Assembly: GCA_023664085.1 (NCBI GenBank)
Contig: JAMPGE010000005.1
Span: 1-60,109, forward strand
DNA length: 60,109 bases
Direction: 5' to 3'
Source: Muribaculum sp.
GTDB taxonomy: Bacteria > Bacteroidota > Bacteroidia > Bacteroidales > Muribaculaceae
Both the position numbers and the translations under genes were made by a program. This document shows, piece by piece, positions 52,466 through 60,043 of the stretch; the stretch's first letter is position 1, and every line of letters begins with the position of its first letter. The notes under the pieces are model-generated. The model did not search any database, had not been told where the DNA came from, and was given only the letters and a program-made list of their open reading frames with translations.

Positions 52466-53713
52466 TTAATCGTCAAGCTTGTGGATGATGAGGCCCGAGC
52501 GAAGTTTCGGCTCGAACCAGGTAGTCTTCGGAGGCATGATGTTGCCGGTGTCTGCGATGTTGATGAGCTGATCCATGGTCACGGGATAAAGGGCGAGCGC
52601 CATCTTCATTTCTCCGGAATCCACACGGCGTTTGAGCTCCTCAAGACCGCGGATACCGCCTACAAAGTCGATGCGCTTGTCGCTGCGCAGGTCGGTGATA
52701 CCGAGGATATCGCGCAGAATCTTATCGCTTGATACGGTCACGTCGAGTACACCGATGGGATCTTTGTCGTCGTAAGTGCCGGGCTTGGCGGTGAGTGAAT
52801 ACCATTTGCCGTCAAGATAGAGGGCGAAGTTGTGCAGACGGTCAGGATGATAGATTTCAGTACCCTTGTCTTCCACGTCGAAGTTTTCGGCTACCTTGGC
52901 CAGAAATTCCTCGGGAGTAAGACCGTTGAGGTCGCGCACCACGCGGTTATAGTCAATGATCTTGAGGTGGGATGCGGGGAAAGCCACTGCCATGAAGTAG
53001 TTATACTCCTCATTGCCGGTGTGGTTGGGGTTGTTTTTGGCTTTCTCGGCACCTACGAGAGCAGCGGCAGCCGAGCGATGGTGACCGTCGGCGATATAGA
53101 GGTTGGGGATCTTGTCGAATTCAGCGGTGATATCGGCTATCATGGCCTCGTCATCGATCACCCACAGAGTGTGGCCGAAACCGTCGGGAGCCACAAAATC
53201 ATACTCAGGCTCGTTCTTGATAACCGTGCGGATTATCTCCTCCAAACGTGCGTTATCCGGGAAGGCGAAAAACACCGGCTCAATGTTGGCGTTGTTCACG
53301 CGCACGTGCTTCATGCGGTCTTCCTCTTTGTCGCGACGGGTAAGCTCATGCTTCTTGATGCGGCCTTCCATATAGTCGTTGCACCAGGCGGCCACTACGA
53401 AGCCATACTGAGTGCGTCCGTCCATGGTCTGGGCGTAGATATAATAGTTTTCCTTATCATCCTGCACGAGCCATCCCTCTTTCTGAAATTTGTGGAAGTT
53501 TTCCACTGCCTTGTCGTAAACTTTGGGATCGTGCTCATCAGTGCCGGGCTCGAAATCGATTTCGGGCTTGATGATGTGGTACAGGCTCTTGGGATTTCCT
53601 TCGGCTTCCTGACGTGCTTCCTCTGAGTTGAGTACGTCATACGGACGGGAGGCCACTTCCTCCACCATTGCCTTCGGAGGGCGTACGCCCTTGAAAGGTT
53701 TTACTTTTGCCAT
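52466..53713 (-). CDS. DUF1015 family protein
   Basis: A 415-residue protein of the DUF1015 family, common in Bacteroidetes and Firmicutes and of unknown function. The N-terminal PFKGVRPPKAMVEEVASRPYD and the central YIADGHHRSAAAALVGAEKA (conserved GHHR) are diagnostic. A serine dehydratase/SerC neighbourhood is usual in Bacteroides, but here the neighbours are CotH and a Fur-family repressor. No signal peptide; cytoplasmic. Confidence 0.92.
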   Translation of the reverse strand: MAKVKPFKGVRPPKAMVEEVASRPYDVLNSEEARQEAEGNPKSLYHIIKPEIDFEPGTDEHDPKVYDKAVENFHKFQKEGWLVQDDKENYYIYAQTMDGRTQYGFVVAAWCNDYMEGRIKKHELTRRDKEEDRMKHVRVNNANIEPVFFAFPDNARLEEIIRTVIKNEPEYDFVAPDGFGHTLWVIDDEAMIADITAEFDKIPNLYIADGHHRSAAAALVGAEKAKNNPNHTGNEEYNYFMAVAFPASHLKIIDYNRVVRDLNGLTPEEFLAKVAENFDVEDKGTEIYHPDRLHNFALYLDGKWYSLTAKPGTYDDKDPIGVLDVTVSSDKILRDILGITDLRSDKRIDFVGGIRGLEELKRRVDSGEMKMALALYPVTMDQLINIADTGNIMPPKTTWFEPKLRSGLIIHKLDD

Positions 53714-53748
53714 GGTTGATTCAAATTTAAGATTATTGTTGTTTTAGG

Positions 53749-54282
53749 TTATTGTTGCGATTGACGATTGGTGTCGGCTTCCGATGCCGACGCCATTCGC
53801 GGCTTCTTTCCCGGTGCCGCATCAGCCTCTCTGCAGGCAGAGCAAAGCCCGTAGACCGTGGTGGAAAAATAAGATGGCGTGAACCCTCCCAAATCCACCT
53901 GATTGAGCATCCTGAGCGTAGCTGCATCTGTCTCGGCGGCTATCTCCGAAATGTTTCCGCAGCGGGAGCATACAAGATGGCAATGGTTTCGCCGCGCCAC
54001 TTCGTAGCCTGCCCTGCGCGAAGAGAGAAGGTGACGCCGGATCACACCGCACTCGCATAGCAATGTCAATGTGGAATATATCGTGGTCCGGCTTACGTGG
54101 TAACCCTCTGTCTCCAAAGATGCGTGAAGCTCATCACCGCTGAAATGGCCCGGCGTGGCAAGCGCCTTGTCAAGTATGGCATAGCGCTCGGGAGTCTTGC
54201 GCAGACCCCTTGTCTCCAGATGATGAGTAAACCGACTTTTGGCTACTTCGGCTTCCCCGGACGATATTTCAATACATTCCAT
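53749..54282 (-). CDS. Fur-family transcriptional repressor
   Basis: A 177-residue winged-helix metalloregulator. The recognition region reads LRKTPERYAILDKALATPGH and YHVSRTTIYSTLTLLCECGV, the dimer/metal region has RNHCHLVCSRCGNISEI and YGLCSACREA (two CxxC zinc ligands). It could be Fur, PerR or Zur; the ligands do not decide. ATG at 54282 gives MECIEISSGE; a TTG further upstream is rejected. A palindrome overlapping its promoter (54356-54373) suggests autoregulation. Confidence 0.88.
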   Translation of the reverse strand: MECIEISSGEAEVAKSRFTHHLETRGLRKTPERYAILDKALATPGHFSGDELHASLETEGYHVSRTTIYSTLTLLCECGVIRRHLLSSRRAGYEVARRNHCHLVCSRCGNISEIAAETDAATLRMLNQVDLGGFTPSYFSTTVYGLCSACREADAAPGKKPRMASASEADTNRQSQQ

Positions 54283-54355
54283 ATCCGACACTCTATTCCT
54301 GACGCACCGCTTCCTCTCCCTCAATCGGATATAAATGAAGAAAGCGGCTCCGGAG

Positions 54356-54373
54356 TAATTTTATGCAAAATTA
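54356..54373. promoter_or_regulatory. Palindromic operator candidate of the Fur-family gene
   Basis: TAATTTTATGCAAAATTA is a perfect 7-4-7 palindrome covering the -7 promoter element. It is further flanked by GCGGCT and AGCCGC arms, making a larger dyad. Such an arrangement fits an autorepressing Fur/PerR box. Confidence 0.6.
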
Positions 54374-54397
54374 ACCCCGAAGCCGCAATAATCCAAA
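54366..54397 (-). promoter_or_regulatory. Bacteroidetes-type promoter of Fur-family gene
   Basis: On the minus strand TTTG (54397-54394), exactly 20 bp, TAATTTTG (54373-54366), about 83 bp upstream of the ATG. Confidence 0.8.
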
Positions 54398-54431
54398 TTT
54401 TATTCAATCAATTTTTTCAGCGCGCGGCTTT

Positions 54432-54465
54432 GACCCTAATGTTATAAAATTTATAAGATAGGGTC
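54432..54465. repeat. Dispersed palindromic element, copy 4
   Basis: GACCCTAATGTTATAAA and TTTATAAGATAGGGTC form a 16-bp stem with one bulge. It matches the GACCCTATTTCATAAA form at 44662. It lies between the rubredoxin stop and the Fur-family promoter and may terminate rubredoxin transcription. Confidence 0.75.
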
Positions 54466-54477
54466 GCGACGAGCGGA

Positions 54478-54654
54478 TCACACTTCCGGCTCATCCGGCT
54501 CTTCCACAAAATCTTCTTTACCTACACCGCATATCGGGCATACCCAATCCGAGGGCAGATCTTCAAAAGCTGTGCCGGGAGCTATACCTCCGTCCGGATC
54601 CCCTTTTTCGGGATCATATATCCAATCGCATACTTCACAACGATACTTTTTCAT
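54478..54654 (-). CDS. Rubredoxin
   Basis: A 58-residue electron carrier with a single FeS4 centre. Both ligand loops are present: [20 protein letters not shown] (first CxxC) and [13 protein letters not shown] (second CxxC). The acidic tail EEPDEPEV is typical. The start at 54654 gives the family N-terminus MKKYRC; a much longer upstream frame lacks support. Partner enzymes (such as rubrerythrin or a flavodiiron protein) are not in the window. Confidence 0.95.
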   Translation of the reverse strand: MKKYRCEVCDWIYDPEKGDPDGGIAPGTAFEDLPSDWVCPICGVGKEDFVEEPDEPEV

Positions 54655-54729
54655 AATCTTGATTTTTTGAATGGTGATTAATTTTGTTATAATAATTCTA
54701 CTTTTTCTAACAGTTGTAGGACCCTTTTT

Positions 54730-54761
54730 GTTGGTCAACTCACGGGATTTTATTAAATTTG
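54730..54761 (+). promoter_or_regulatory. Bacteroidetes-type promoter of glnS
   Basis: GTTG at 54730-54733, 20 bp, TAAATTTG at 54754-54761. The leader to the glnS ATG would be about 215 nt, AT-rich and without recognised riboswitch or T-box features. Confidence 0.65.
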
Positions 54762-54982
54762 CATTTCTAAGCAGTTGATCATTTTGATTTTGATTATATA
54801 ATTTTTTGATTTTAAACTTTCTTTCGGCTTCTTTTTTTGCCAATTTCTATCTTTCCCTCAGTCGCTTAGTGCGCTAAGTTCCTTCGTAAAAAATAGAAAT
54901 TGTCTAAAAAAATAAAATCCAAATAAAGATTAAATTAAAATGAACAGCTACTTAGAGTCCATCTCATTAAGGTAAAATTACA

Positions 54983-56686
54983 ATGACAGAAGTTAAAGAA
55001 GATGCCATCATCAATGAAAACGGACTGAATTTCATTGAACAAGAGATAAAAGAAGACCTTGCCGCCGGCAAAAACGGTGGAAGACTCAACACTCGATTCC
55101 CTCCGGAACCCAATGGATACCTCCACATCGGCCATGCCAAAGCATTTATCATGGACTTCGGTGCAGCCGAAAAATTCGGGGGCACATGCAACCTCCGCTT
55201 CGACGACACTAATCCTCAAAAGGAAGACACCGAATACGTAGAGGCCATCAAACGCGACATCCACTGGCTCGGATACGACTGGGAGGACCGTCTGTACTAC
55301 GCAAGCGATTACTTCCCCCAGCTTTTTGATCTGGCAATTCGCCTTATCAAGGAAGGCAAAGCTTATGTAGACGAACAGACAAGCGAACAGATCGCCGCCC
55401 AGAAGGGCACTCCCACCCAGCCGGGTACGGAAAGCCCTTACAGAAACCGCCCCATAGAAGAAAATCTCGACCTCTTCCAGAGAATGAATGCCGGAGAATT
55501 CGAAGAGGGGAGTATGGTGCTTCGTGCCAAAATCGATATGGCCAACTCCAATATGCACTTCCGCGACCCGATCATGTACCGAATCATTAAAACTCCCCAC
55601 TGGCGCACCGGCACCAAATGGAAAGTTTATCCCATGTATGATTTCGCCCACGGTCAAAGCGACTACTTCGAAGGCGTGACCCACTCAATCTGCACTCTCG
55701 AATTCGTGCCCCACCGCCCACTCTACGAATACTTCGTCAACGAACTTGCCGACGAATCCTACTGCCCCCGACAGATAGAGTTCAACCGCCTGAACCTTAC
55801 ATATACCGTGATGAGCAAACGCAAACTGCTTCAACTCGTAAAAGAAGGTCTCGTATCCGGTTGGGACGATCCCCGAATGCCCACACTCTGCGGACTCCGC
55901 CGCCGAGGCTATACCCCTCAGTCAATCAAAGCTTTCGTGAATAAAATCGGATATACGCGCTACGAAGCGCTCAACCATATCGAACTCCTCGAACACTCCG
56001 TTCGCGAAGATCTCAACAAAACAGCCACACGTGTGTCCGCAGTGGTCAACCCGGTGAAGCTCATTCTTACAAACTACCCCGGAGAGCAGACAGAGTTCAT
56101 GGAAATGGACAACAATCCCGAAAATACCGCCGAAGGCAAACACAAAATGCCTTTCGGCAGAGAACTCTGGATCGAACGTGAAGACTTCATGGAAAATCCT
56201 CCAAAAAAATTCTTCCGTATGACCCCCGGCAAGGAAGTCAGACTCAAAGGCGCATATATCGTGAAATGTACCGGTTGCAAGAAAGACGATCAAGGTAACA
56301 TCACCGAAATTTACGCTGAATATGATCCCTTGACCCGCAGTGGACTGCCCGGTGCCGACCGTAAAGTTAAAGGCACACTCCACTGGGTATCGGCAAAATC
56401 CGCCGTCAACGCCGAAGTACGCGACTATGACCGACTCTTCGCCGTGGAAAATCCCTCTGCAGCCGAAGGCGACTTCCGCGACCTCCTCAATCCCGAATCT
56501 CTCAAAGTGATCGAAAACGTTAAAATTGAACCCTGGCTCGCTGAAAACGCCAAAAGCGGAGACCATTTCCAATTCCAACGCCTCGGTTACTACACCGTAG
56601 ATCCGGACTCCGCCCCCGGGAAACTTGTATTCAACAAAACCATCGGCCTGCGCGACACCTTCGCCAAGGAAATGAAAAAAAACTAA
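54983..56686 (+). CDS. glnS: Glutamine--tRNA ligase
   Basis: A 567-residue class I aminoacyl-tRNA synthetase that charges tRNA-Gln. The HIGH motif is in PPEPNGYLHIGHAKAF (about residues 36-51), the KMSKS counterpart is TVMSKRKLLQLV, and RFDDTNPQKEDTEYVEAI recognises the acceptor end. The C-terminal anticodon-binding beta barrels end with the PGKLVFNKTIGLRD block. It is monocistronic with a strong terminator. Its presence implies direct charging rather than GatCAB-mediated amidation for Gln. Confidence 0.97.
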   Translation: MTEVKEDAIINENGLNFIEQEIKEDLAAGKNGGRLNTRFPPEPNGYLHIGHAKAFIMDFGAAEKFGGTCNLRFDDTNPQKEDTEYVEAIKRDIHWLGYDWEDRLYYASDYFPQLFDLAIRLIKEGKAYVDEQTSEQIAAQKGTPTQPGTESPYRNRPIEENLDLFQRMNAGEFEEGSMVLRAKIDMANSNMHFRDPIMYRIIKTPHWRTGTKWKVYPMYDFAHGQSDYFEGVTHSICTLEFVPHRPLYEYFVNELADESYCPRQIEFNRLNLTYTVMSKRKLLQLVKEGLVSGWDDPRMPTLCGLRRRGYTPQSIKAFVNKIGYTRYEALNHIELLEHSVREDLNKTATRVSAVVNPVKLILTNYPGEQTEFMEMDNNPENTAEGKHKMPFGRELWIEREDFMENPPKKFFRMTPGKEVRLKGAYIVKCTGCKKDDQGNITEIYAEYDPLTRSGLPGADRKVKGTLHWVSAKSAVNAEVRDYDRLFAVENPSAAEGDFRDLLNPESLKVIENVKIEPWLAENAKSGDHFQFQRLGYYTVDPDSAPGKLVFNKTIGLRDTFAKEMKKN

Positions 56687-56696
56687 TACGTCAAGA

Positions 56697-56743
56697 CCCG
56701 ATTCAAAATCAAAGCCCGCAAGACAAATTGATTTTGAATCGGG
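56697..56743 (+). terminator. Terminator after glnS
   Basis: A perfect 15-bp stem (CCCGATTCAAAATCA with TGATTTTGAATCGGG) around a 17-nt loop, 10 bp after the stop codon; no long T-run, so termination efficiency is uncertain. Confidence 0.75.
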
Positions 56744-56810
56744 CCCCGTATGGTTGCGGCAGGGGAGGTAACTCTTGCAAGCCTATTAATTGCCATAGCA
56801 GAATTGTTGC

Positions 56811-56855
56811 CTGCAGATGGTAACTACTCAGCTATCGCCTGAGCAGTTACTGCAG
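56811..56855. repeat. Long hairpin between glnS and ssrA
   Basis: CTGCAG at both ends encloses TAACTACTCAG and CTGAGCAGTTA (11-bp stem, one mismatch) with a loop CTATCGC. It is not followed by T residues and is unrelated to the dispersed elements above. Function unknown. Confidence 0.7.
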
Positions 56856-56896
56856 ACGATTAAAAGGTTAAAATTTGTTAAATATTGAGATAAAAG

Positions 56897-56927
56897 ATTG
56901 TCTACTGAATTATATTATATACTTTTG
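56897..56927 (+). promoter_or_regulatory. Bacteroidetes-type promoter of ssrA
   Basis: ATTG at 56897-56900, 19 bp, TACTTTTG at 56920-56927. The precursor would start near 56934 and be trimmed to the mature 5' end at 56976. Confidence 0.75.
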
Positions 56928-56975
56928 TAAGAACATAGAGGAAAAGTCAGAAATGATTTAAACCCACATACACAA

Positions 56976-57378
56976 GGGGCTGACTGGCTTTGACAGCGTG
57001 TAGAAGCGATAAGCAAGCATGCAGAGTTTTGGTGTTCAAACTCTTTAATAACAAGAGCACCGACCTATAATTGGCGAAAATAACAATTACGCTCTCGCTG
57101 CGTGAACCGAATAGAGTAAGTTCCCTTAATTTGCCTCCAAAGGATGAGGCAAACGAGACATCACCCCATTGCCCCGTTCCGAGACGTTTGGATAAGGTGG
57201 TGCTGACAAATTCGGAAATAAGAGAGGTTTCGCTCCGCAATCTCTCCGAAATTTAGGAGCTAAGGATAAAGTTGGCTGTCGTGATCCTGCTTTATCTCGA
57301 AAACCAATTCACAGACTAAGCATGTAGAAAACTTGTTGATTCCGCGTTTGGACGAGGGTTCAATCCCCTCCAGCTCCA
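56976..57378 (+). ncRNA. ssrA: Transfer-messenger RNA (tmRNA)
   Basis: A one-piece tmRNA of about 403 nt that rescues stalled ribosomes. The 5' end GGGGCTGAC pairs with the 3' end CAGCTCC as the acceptor stem, and the T-arm is GAGGG-TTCAATC-CCCTC. The reading frame for the tag begins with GGC at 57073 and reads GENNNYALAA before TGA at 57103, the Bacteroidetes-type tag. The CCA end is not encoded (the bases after the discriminator A are CTT). The 3' end coincides with the boundary of the integrated element that begins just downstream. Confidence 0.93.
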
Positions 57379-57380
57379 CT
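57345..57380. mobile_element. Attachment site (att) at the ssrA 3' end
   Basis: The last 35 bp of ssrA (T-arm and acceptor 3' strand) are the probable core site where an integrative element is inserted: a housekeeping region ends here and an integrase with its recombination region begins. The second copy expected at the other end of the element lies outside the window. Confidence 0.6.
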
Positions 57381-57423
57381 TGAGGGTTCGGAAAACGCCG
57401 GACGTTTCCAAGACCCGGACAGA

Positions 57424-57461
57424 CAAAACCGCAGACTATCAATTAGTTCTGCGGTTTTTTT
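57424..57461 (+). terminator. Terminator downstream of ssrA
   Basis: Stem AAACCGCAGA with TCTGCGGTTT and a 12-nt loop followed by TTTTTTT. It lies 45 bp beyond the tmRNA end, inside the inserted element, so the element appears to supply a terminator to ssrA. Confidence 0.85.
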
Positions 57462-57526
57462 CGTGTCTTTTCCCATCGACTCAGGACTGATGCCGGACAG
57501 AAAAAAGACCGTCACGGACGCTCTTT

Positions 57527-57609
57527 CGTTACCAACTCGTTACACAAATTTTTGAAAAACAAAAAATGTAACGATTTGTAACGAATAGGTTCTTAAAAAT
57601 CTTGGTTAC
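57527..57609. promoter_or_regulatory. Candidate integrase arm-type sites
   Basis: CGTTAC occurs at 57527 and 57538 (11 bp apart) and in the opposite orientation as GTAACG at 57568 and 57578 (10 bp apart). Further GTTAC copies are at 57605, 57710 and 57766. Spacing near one helical turn and the inverted pairing suit arm-type binding sites of a tyrosine recombinase between att and int. Confidence 0.55.
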
Positions 57610-57901
57610 AAATAGTTGCAAACGGATAACTCAGACAAAACAAGCCAAAAATCGGTCAAAATCGGACTTCTGAATCATCGCGTCTAATACCGATTTTTCT
57701 AAGATTTCAGTTACTGTTTATCCAGTTTCGAGTGCCTCTATACCATCCCTCCCTTCGTTCCTTTGGTTACTGATTTTCGGTATGTCCGACGATTGTCCGA
57801 CGATTGCCGAAATCAGTCTAAGCAAACAAAATGTTAAATCCGTTATCATAGCAAACGCCTGTCAAACAGCGTGGCGTGATAACACTAAATCCAAAGGAAA
57901 G

Positions 57902-59119
57902 ATGAAAAAGAACACATTCAAAGTTCTATTCTATCTTCGCGGAAACCACGTCAACAAGGATGGCACATCAGCTATAATGATGCGTATTACCGTGGATGGT
58001 GAAATGGAACAACTAAACACCAAGCTCACAATTGACCCTAAATTGTGGGATGCAAAAACCGGGAGAGGCACAGGTCGCTCAGGAAAAATCCAAGAGTTGA
58101 ACAACCGACTCAACGACATTCAAGTGATCTTGAAGGACCACTATTATGACATCCAGCGTCGTCATGGTTATGTGACCGCCGAACAGGTAAGGAATGCCTA
58201 TATGGGTATAACCCAACGTGAGGAATCTCTTCTCAAACTCTATGAACAGCATCTGGAGGACACCAAGAAACTCGTTGGTCTCAGCAAGGCAGACCCCACA
58301 TATAAGAAATACGAAAGGATGTATCGTCGCGTTGTGGAGTTCATGAAGAAGAAGTATAACATCACTGACATTCCTCTCCGTGAGATCAAGCTTAGCTTCA
58401 TAACAGACTTGGAGTTCTTCCTTCGCACAGAGTATAAATACTCGCAGAACACCACCTACAAGTGTATGAAGTTCTTCAAGCAGGTGACAAACAAGGCTAT
58501 CAGAGCCGGTCTGATAACAGTTGACCCATTCAACGGCTACAAAATCAGCTGCGAAAGAGTAGATAGAGGCTATCTTACCGAAGATGAGTTGGCCGCTATG
58601 ATGAAGAAACAGTTCGGTTCCAAACGGTTGGAACAGGTACGCGACATCTTTGTATTCGCCTGCTTCACAGGCCTTGCCTATATCGACCTTGTCAATCTCC
58701 GTGTTGACAATATCCAAAAGATGTTCGACGGTAGGCTCTGGATTGTCACCCATCGTCAGAAAACCAACACAAAGGTGACTGTGCCACTTCTCGCTCCGGC
58801 TCTGAAGATACTGGAGAAATACAACGGCCAGTACACCGACGGCAAGCTCCTTCCGATAATCACCAACCAGAAGCTAAACTGCTATCTGAAGGAGATTGCG
58901 GAGCTGTGCGAGATAAAGAAGAATCTGACATTCCACCTCGCCCGCCACACCTTCGCGACCACCATGACACTCGGCAAGGGTGTACCCATTGAGTCAGTCT
59001 CAAAAATGTTGGGTCACACCAATATCCAGACCACCCAAATCTATGCAAGAATCACCAATGAGAAAATCAGCAAGGACATGGATTATCTGTCCCAGCACCT
59101 CGGCGCACTTGATCTCTGA
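57902..59119 (+). CDS. Tyrosine recombinase (integrase) of the ssrA-integrated element
   Basis: A 405-residue site-specific recombinase. The N-terminal arm-binding domain (FKVLFYLRGNHVNKDG) and SAM-like core-binding domain (about residues 110-215) precede the catalytic domain. Catalytic residues: Lys in RQKTNTKVTVP, H345-x-x-R348 in HLARHTFATT, His372 in LGHTNIQTTQ and Tyr381 in IYARI. The first arginine is replaced: ACFTGLAYIDLVNL has Ala where most recombinases have Arg, a feature shared with IntDOT-type enzymes. ATG at 57902 follows a good AAAGGAAAG ribosome site, so the longer upstream frame is rejected. Confidence 0.93.
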   Translation: MKKNTFKVLFYLRGNHVNKDGTSAIMMRITVDGEMEQLNTKLTIDPKLWDAKTGRGTGRSGKIQELNNRLNDIQVILKDHYYDIQRRHGYVTAEQVRNAYMGITQREESLLKLYEQHLEDTKKLVGLSKADPTYKKYERMYRRVVEFMKKKYNITDIPLREIKLSFITDLEFFLRTEYKYSQNTTYKCMKFFKQVTNKAIRAGLITVDPFNGYKISCERVDRGYLTEDELAAMMKKQFGSKRLEQVRDIFVFACFTGLAYIDLVNLRVDNIQKMFDGRLWIVTHRQKTNTKVTVPLLAPALKILEKYNGQYTDGKLLPIITNQKLNCYLKEIAELCEIKKNLTFHLARHTFATTMTLGKGVPIESVSKMLGHTNIQTTQIYARITNEKISKDMDYLSQHLGALDL

Positions 59120-59151
59120 ATGACATCGTAGTTACGTAAGCACTATCCCAG

Positions 59152-59187
59152 CGGAGTGCCGGCTGAATGTCATCAGTCGGCACTCCG
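59152..59187 (+). terminator. Hairpin after integrase gene
   Basis: A 15-bp stem, CGGAGTGCCGGCTGA with TCAGTCGGCACTCCG and loop ATGTCA, followed by TGTCTTTATAT. Probably terminates int transcription 33 bp past the stop codon. Confidence 0.8.
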
Positions 59188-59250
59188 TGTCTTTATATGG
59201 ATGTTAAGAATCATTTAGAATCAGCCGGTTTTAGTTAAGATTTTCTTAAA

Positions 59251-59298
59251 ATTGGTATGGTACTATGGTACGTACCACGGTCAGTCTCATACCATTGG
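59251..59298. promoter_or_regulatory. Operator-like inverted repeats upstream of the HTH gene pair
   Basis: ATTGGTATG (59251-59259) and CATACCATTGG (59288-59298) are inverted, enclosing the palindrome GGTACGTACC (59267-59276). A candidate binding site for one of the two downstream HTH proteins. Confidence 0.5.
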
Positions 59299-59357
59299 AG
59301 AAATCTAGATGTACCTTAGCGGTCGGAAACATAAAAAACCACAAATCCAAAAAGAAT

Positions 59358-59723
59358 ATGGAAACAAACGAAAGACTTGAATCTCTTCAGTCGCAGGTTG
59401 ACACCATGCAGGGGGACATATCCCAGATCCTTGCTTTCGTGAAAACCGAGTCGGCAAAGAAGAAAAAGGAGGTGAAGATTCCACAGCCTCCTCCTCCGAG
59501 AATAAAAGTGACGAAGGACGAAGCAGCGAGAATATTGCTCATATCTCCCCGTCAGGTTCAGAGAGTACGGAATAAGTACAAACTGAAATGGACAATGATA
59601 GGAAGAGACTCCTACTATTATCTTGACACCCTTGTTGAGGCAATCAAACTTTTTGAGCTCCCATGGGACCCGGCAGAGTTTGAAAGATGCAAAAAACGAA
59701 TCACCAAAATTCCTGAACTATGA
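59358..59723 (+). CDS. Helix-turn-helix protein of the element (excisionase-like)
   Basis: A 121-residue basic protein. An N-terminal coiled-coil-like segment (ERLESLQSQVDTMQGDISQI) and a Lys/Pro-rich linker precede a MerR/excisionase-type winged helix: KVTKDEAARILLISPRQVQR and VRNKYKLKWTMIGRDSYY. Such proteins beside integrases in Bacteroides elements act in excision or regulation. ATG at 59358 is chosen because the coiled coil starts there; an upstream frame from 59265 overlaps the operator-like region. Overlaps the next gene by 4 bp. Confidence 0.75.
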   Translation: METNERLESLQSQVDTMQGDISQILAFVKTESAKKKKEVKIPQPPPPRIKVTKDEAARILLISPRQVQRVRNKYKLKWTMIGRDSYYYLDTLVEAIKLFELPWDPAEFERCKKRITKIPEL

Positions 59724-60043
59724 GCAGCCAAGACACTTTTACCAAACTCGTGATGGCAAAGATTGACTCTCTCTTTAACGAGCTACGCAATGAGATGAAC
59801 GCCAACAACAAGAAGCTTATAGAGGCTTTGGTGCTTCAGGGCATTCTCGATATGGAGGAAGAAATGTGGACTATTGAAGAGACTGCCAAGAAATTCAAAG
59901 TCTCTCGAAGCACAATAAAACGCCTGATAAAGGACGGTATTCTTCCTGCTTCCAAGACCGGCGGGTCAAAACAAAGTCCTGTAAGGATTCGCCCGGCTGA
60001 CGCTCGTCAGGCAATTGCCGATTACAAGTACAAAAATATCTAA
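59720..60043 (+). CDS. Helix-turn-helix DNA-binding protein (Xis/HTH_17 type)
   Basis: A 107-residue protein. The C-terminal half (about residues 45-100) is an excisionase-like helix-turn-helix: MWTIEETAKKFKVSRSTIKR followed by LIKDGILPASKTGG and an RIRPADARQAI end. The N-terminal half is helical (MAKIDSLFNELRNEMNANNK), probably for oligomerisation. Coupled to the preceding HTH gene by an ATGA overlap. Likely recombination directionality or regulatory factor of the element. Confidence 0.78.
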   Translation: MSSQDTFTKLVMAKIDSLFNELRNEMNANNKKLIEALVLQGILDMEEEMWTIEETAKKFKVSRSTIKRLIKDGILPASKTGGSKQSPVRIRPADARQAIADYKYKNI

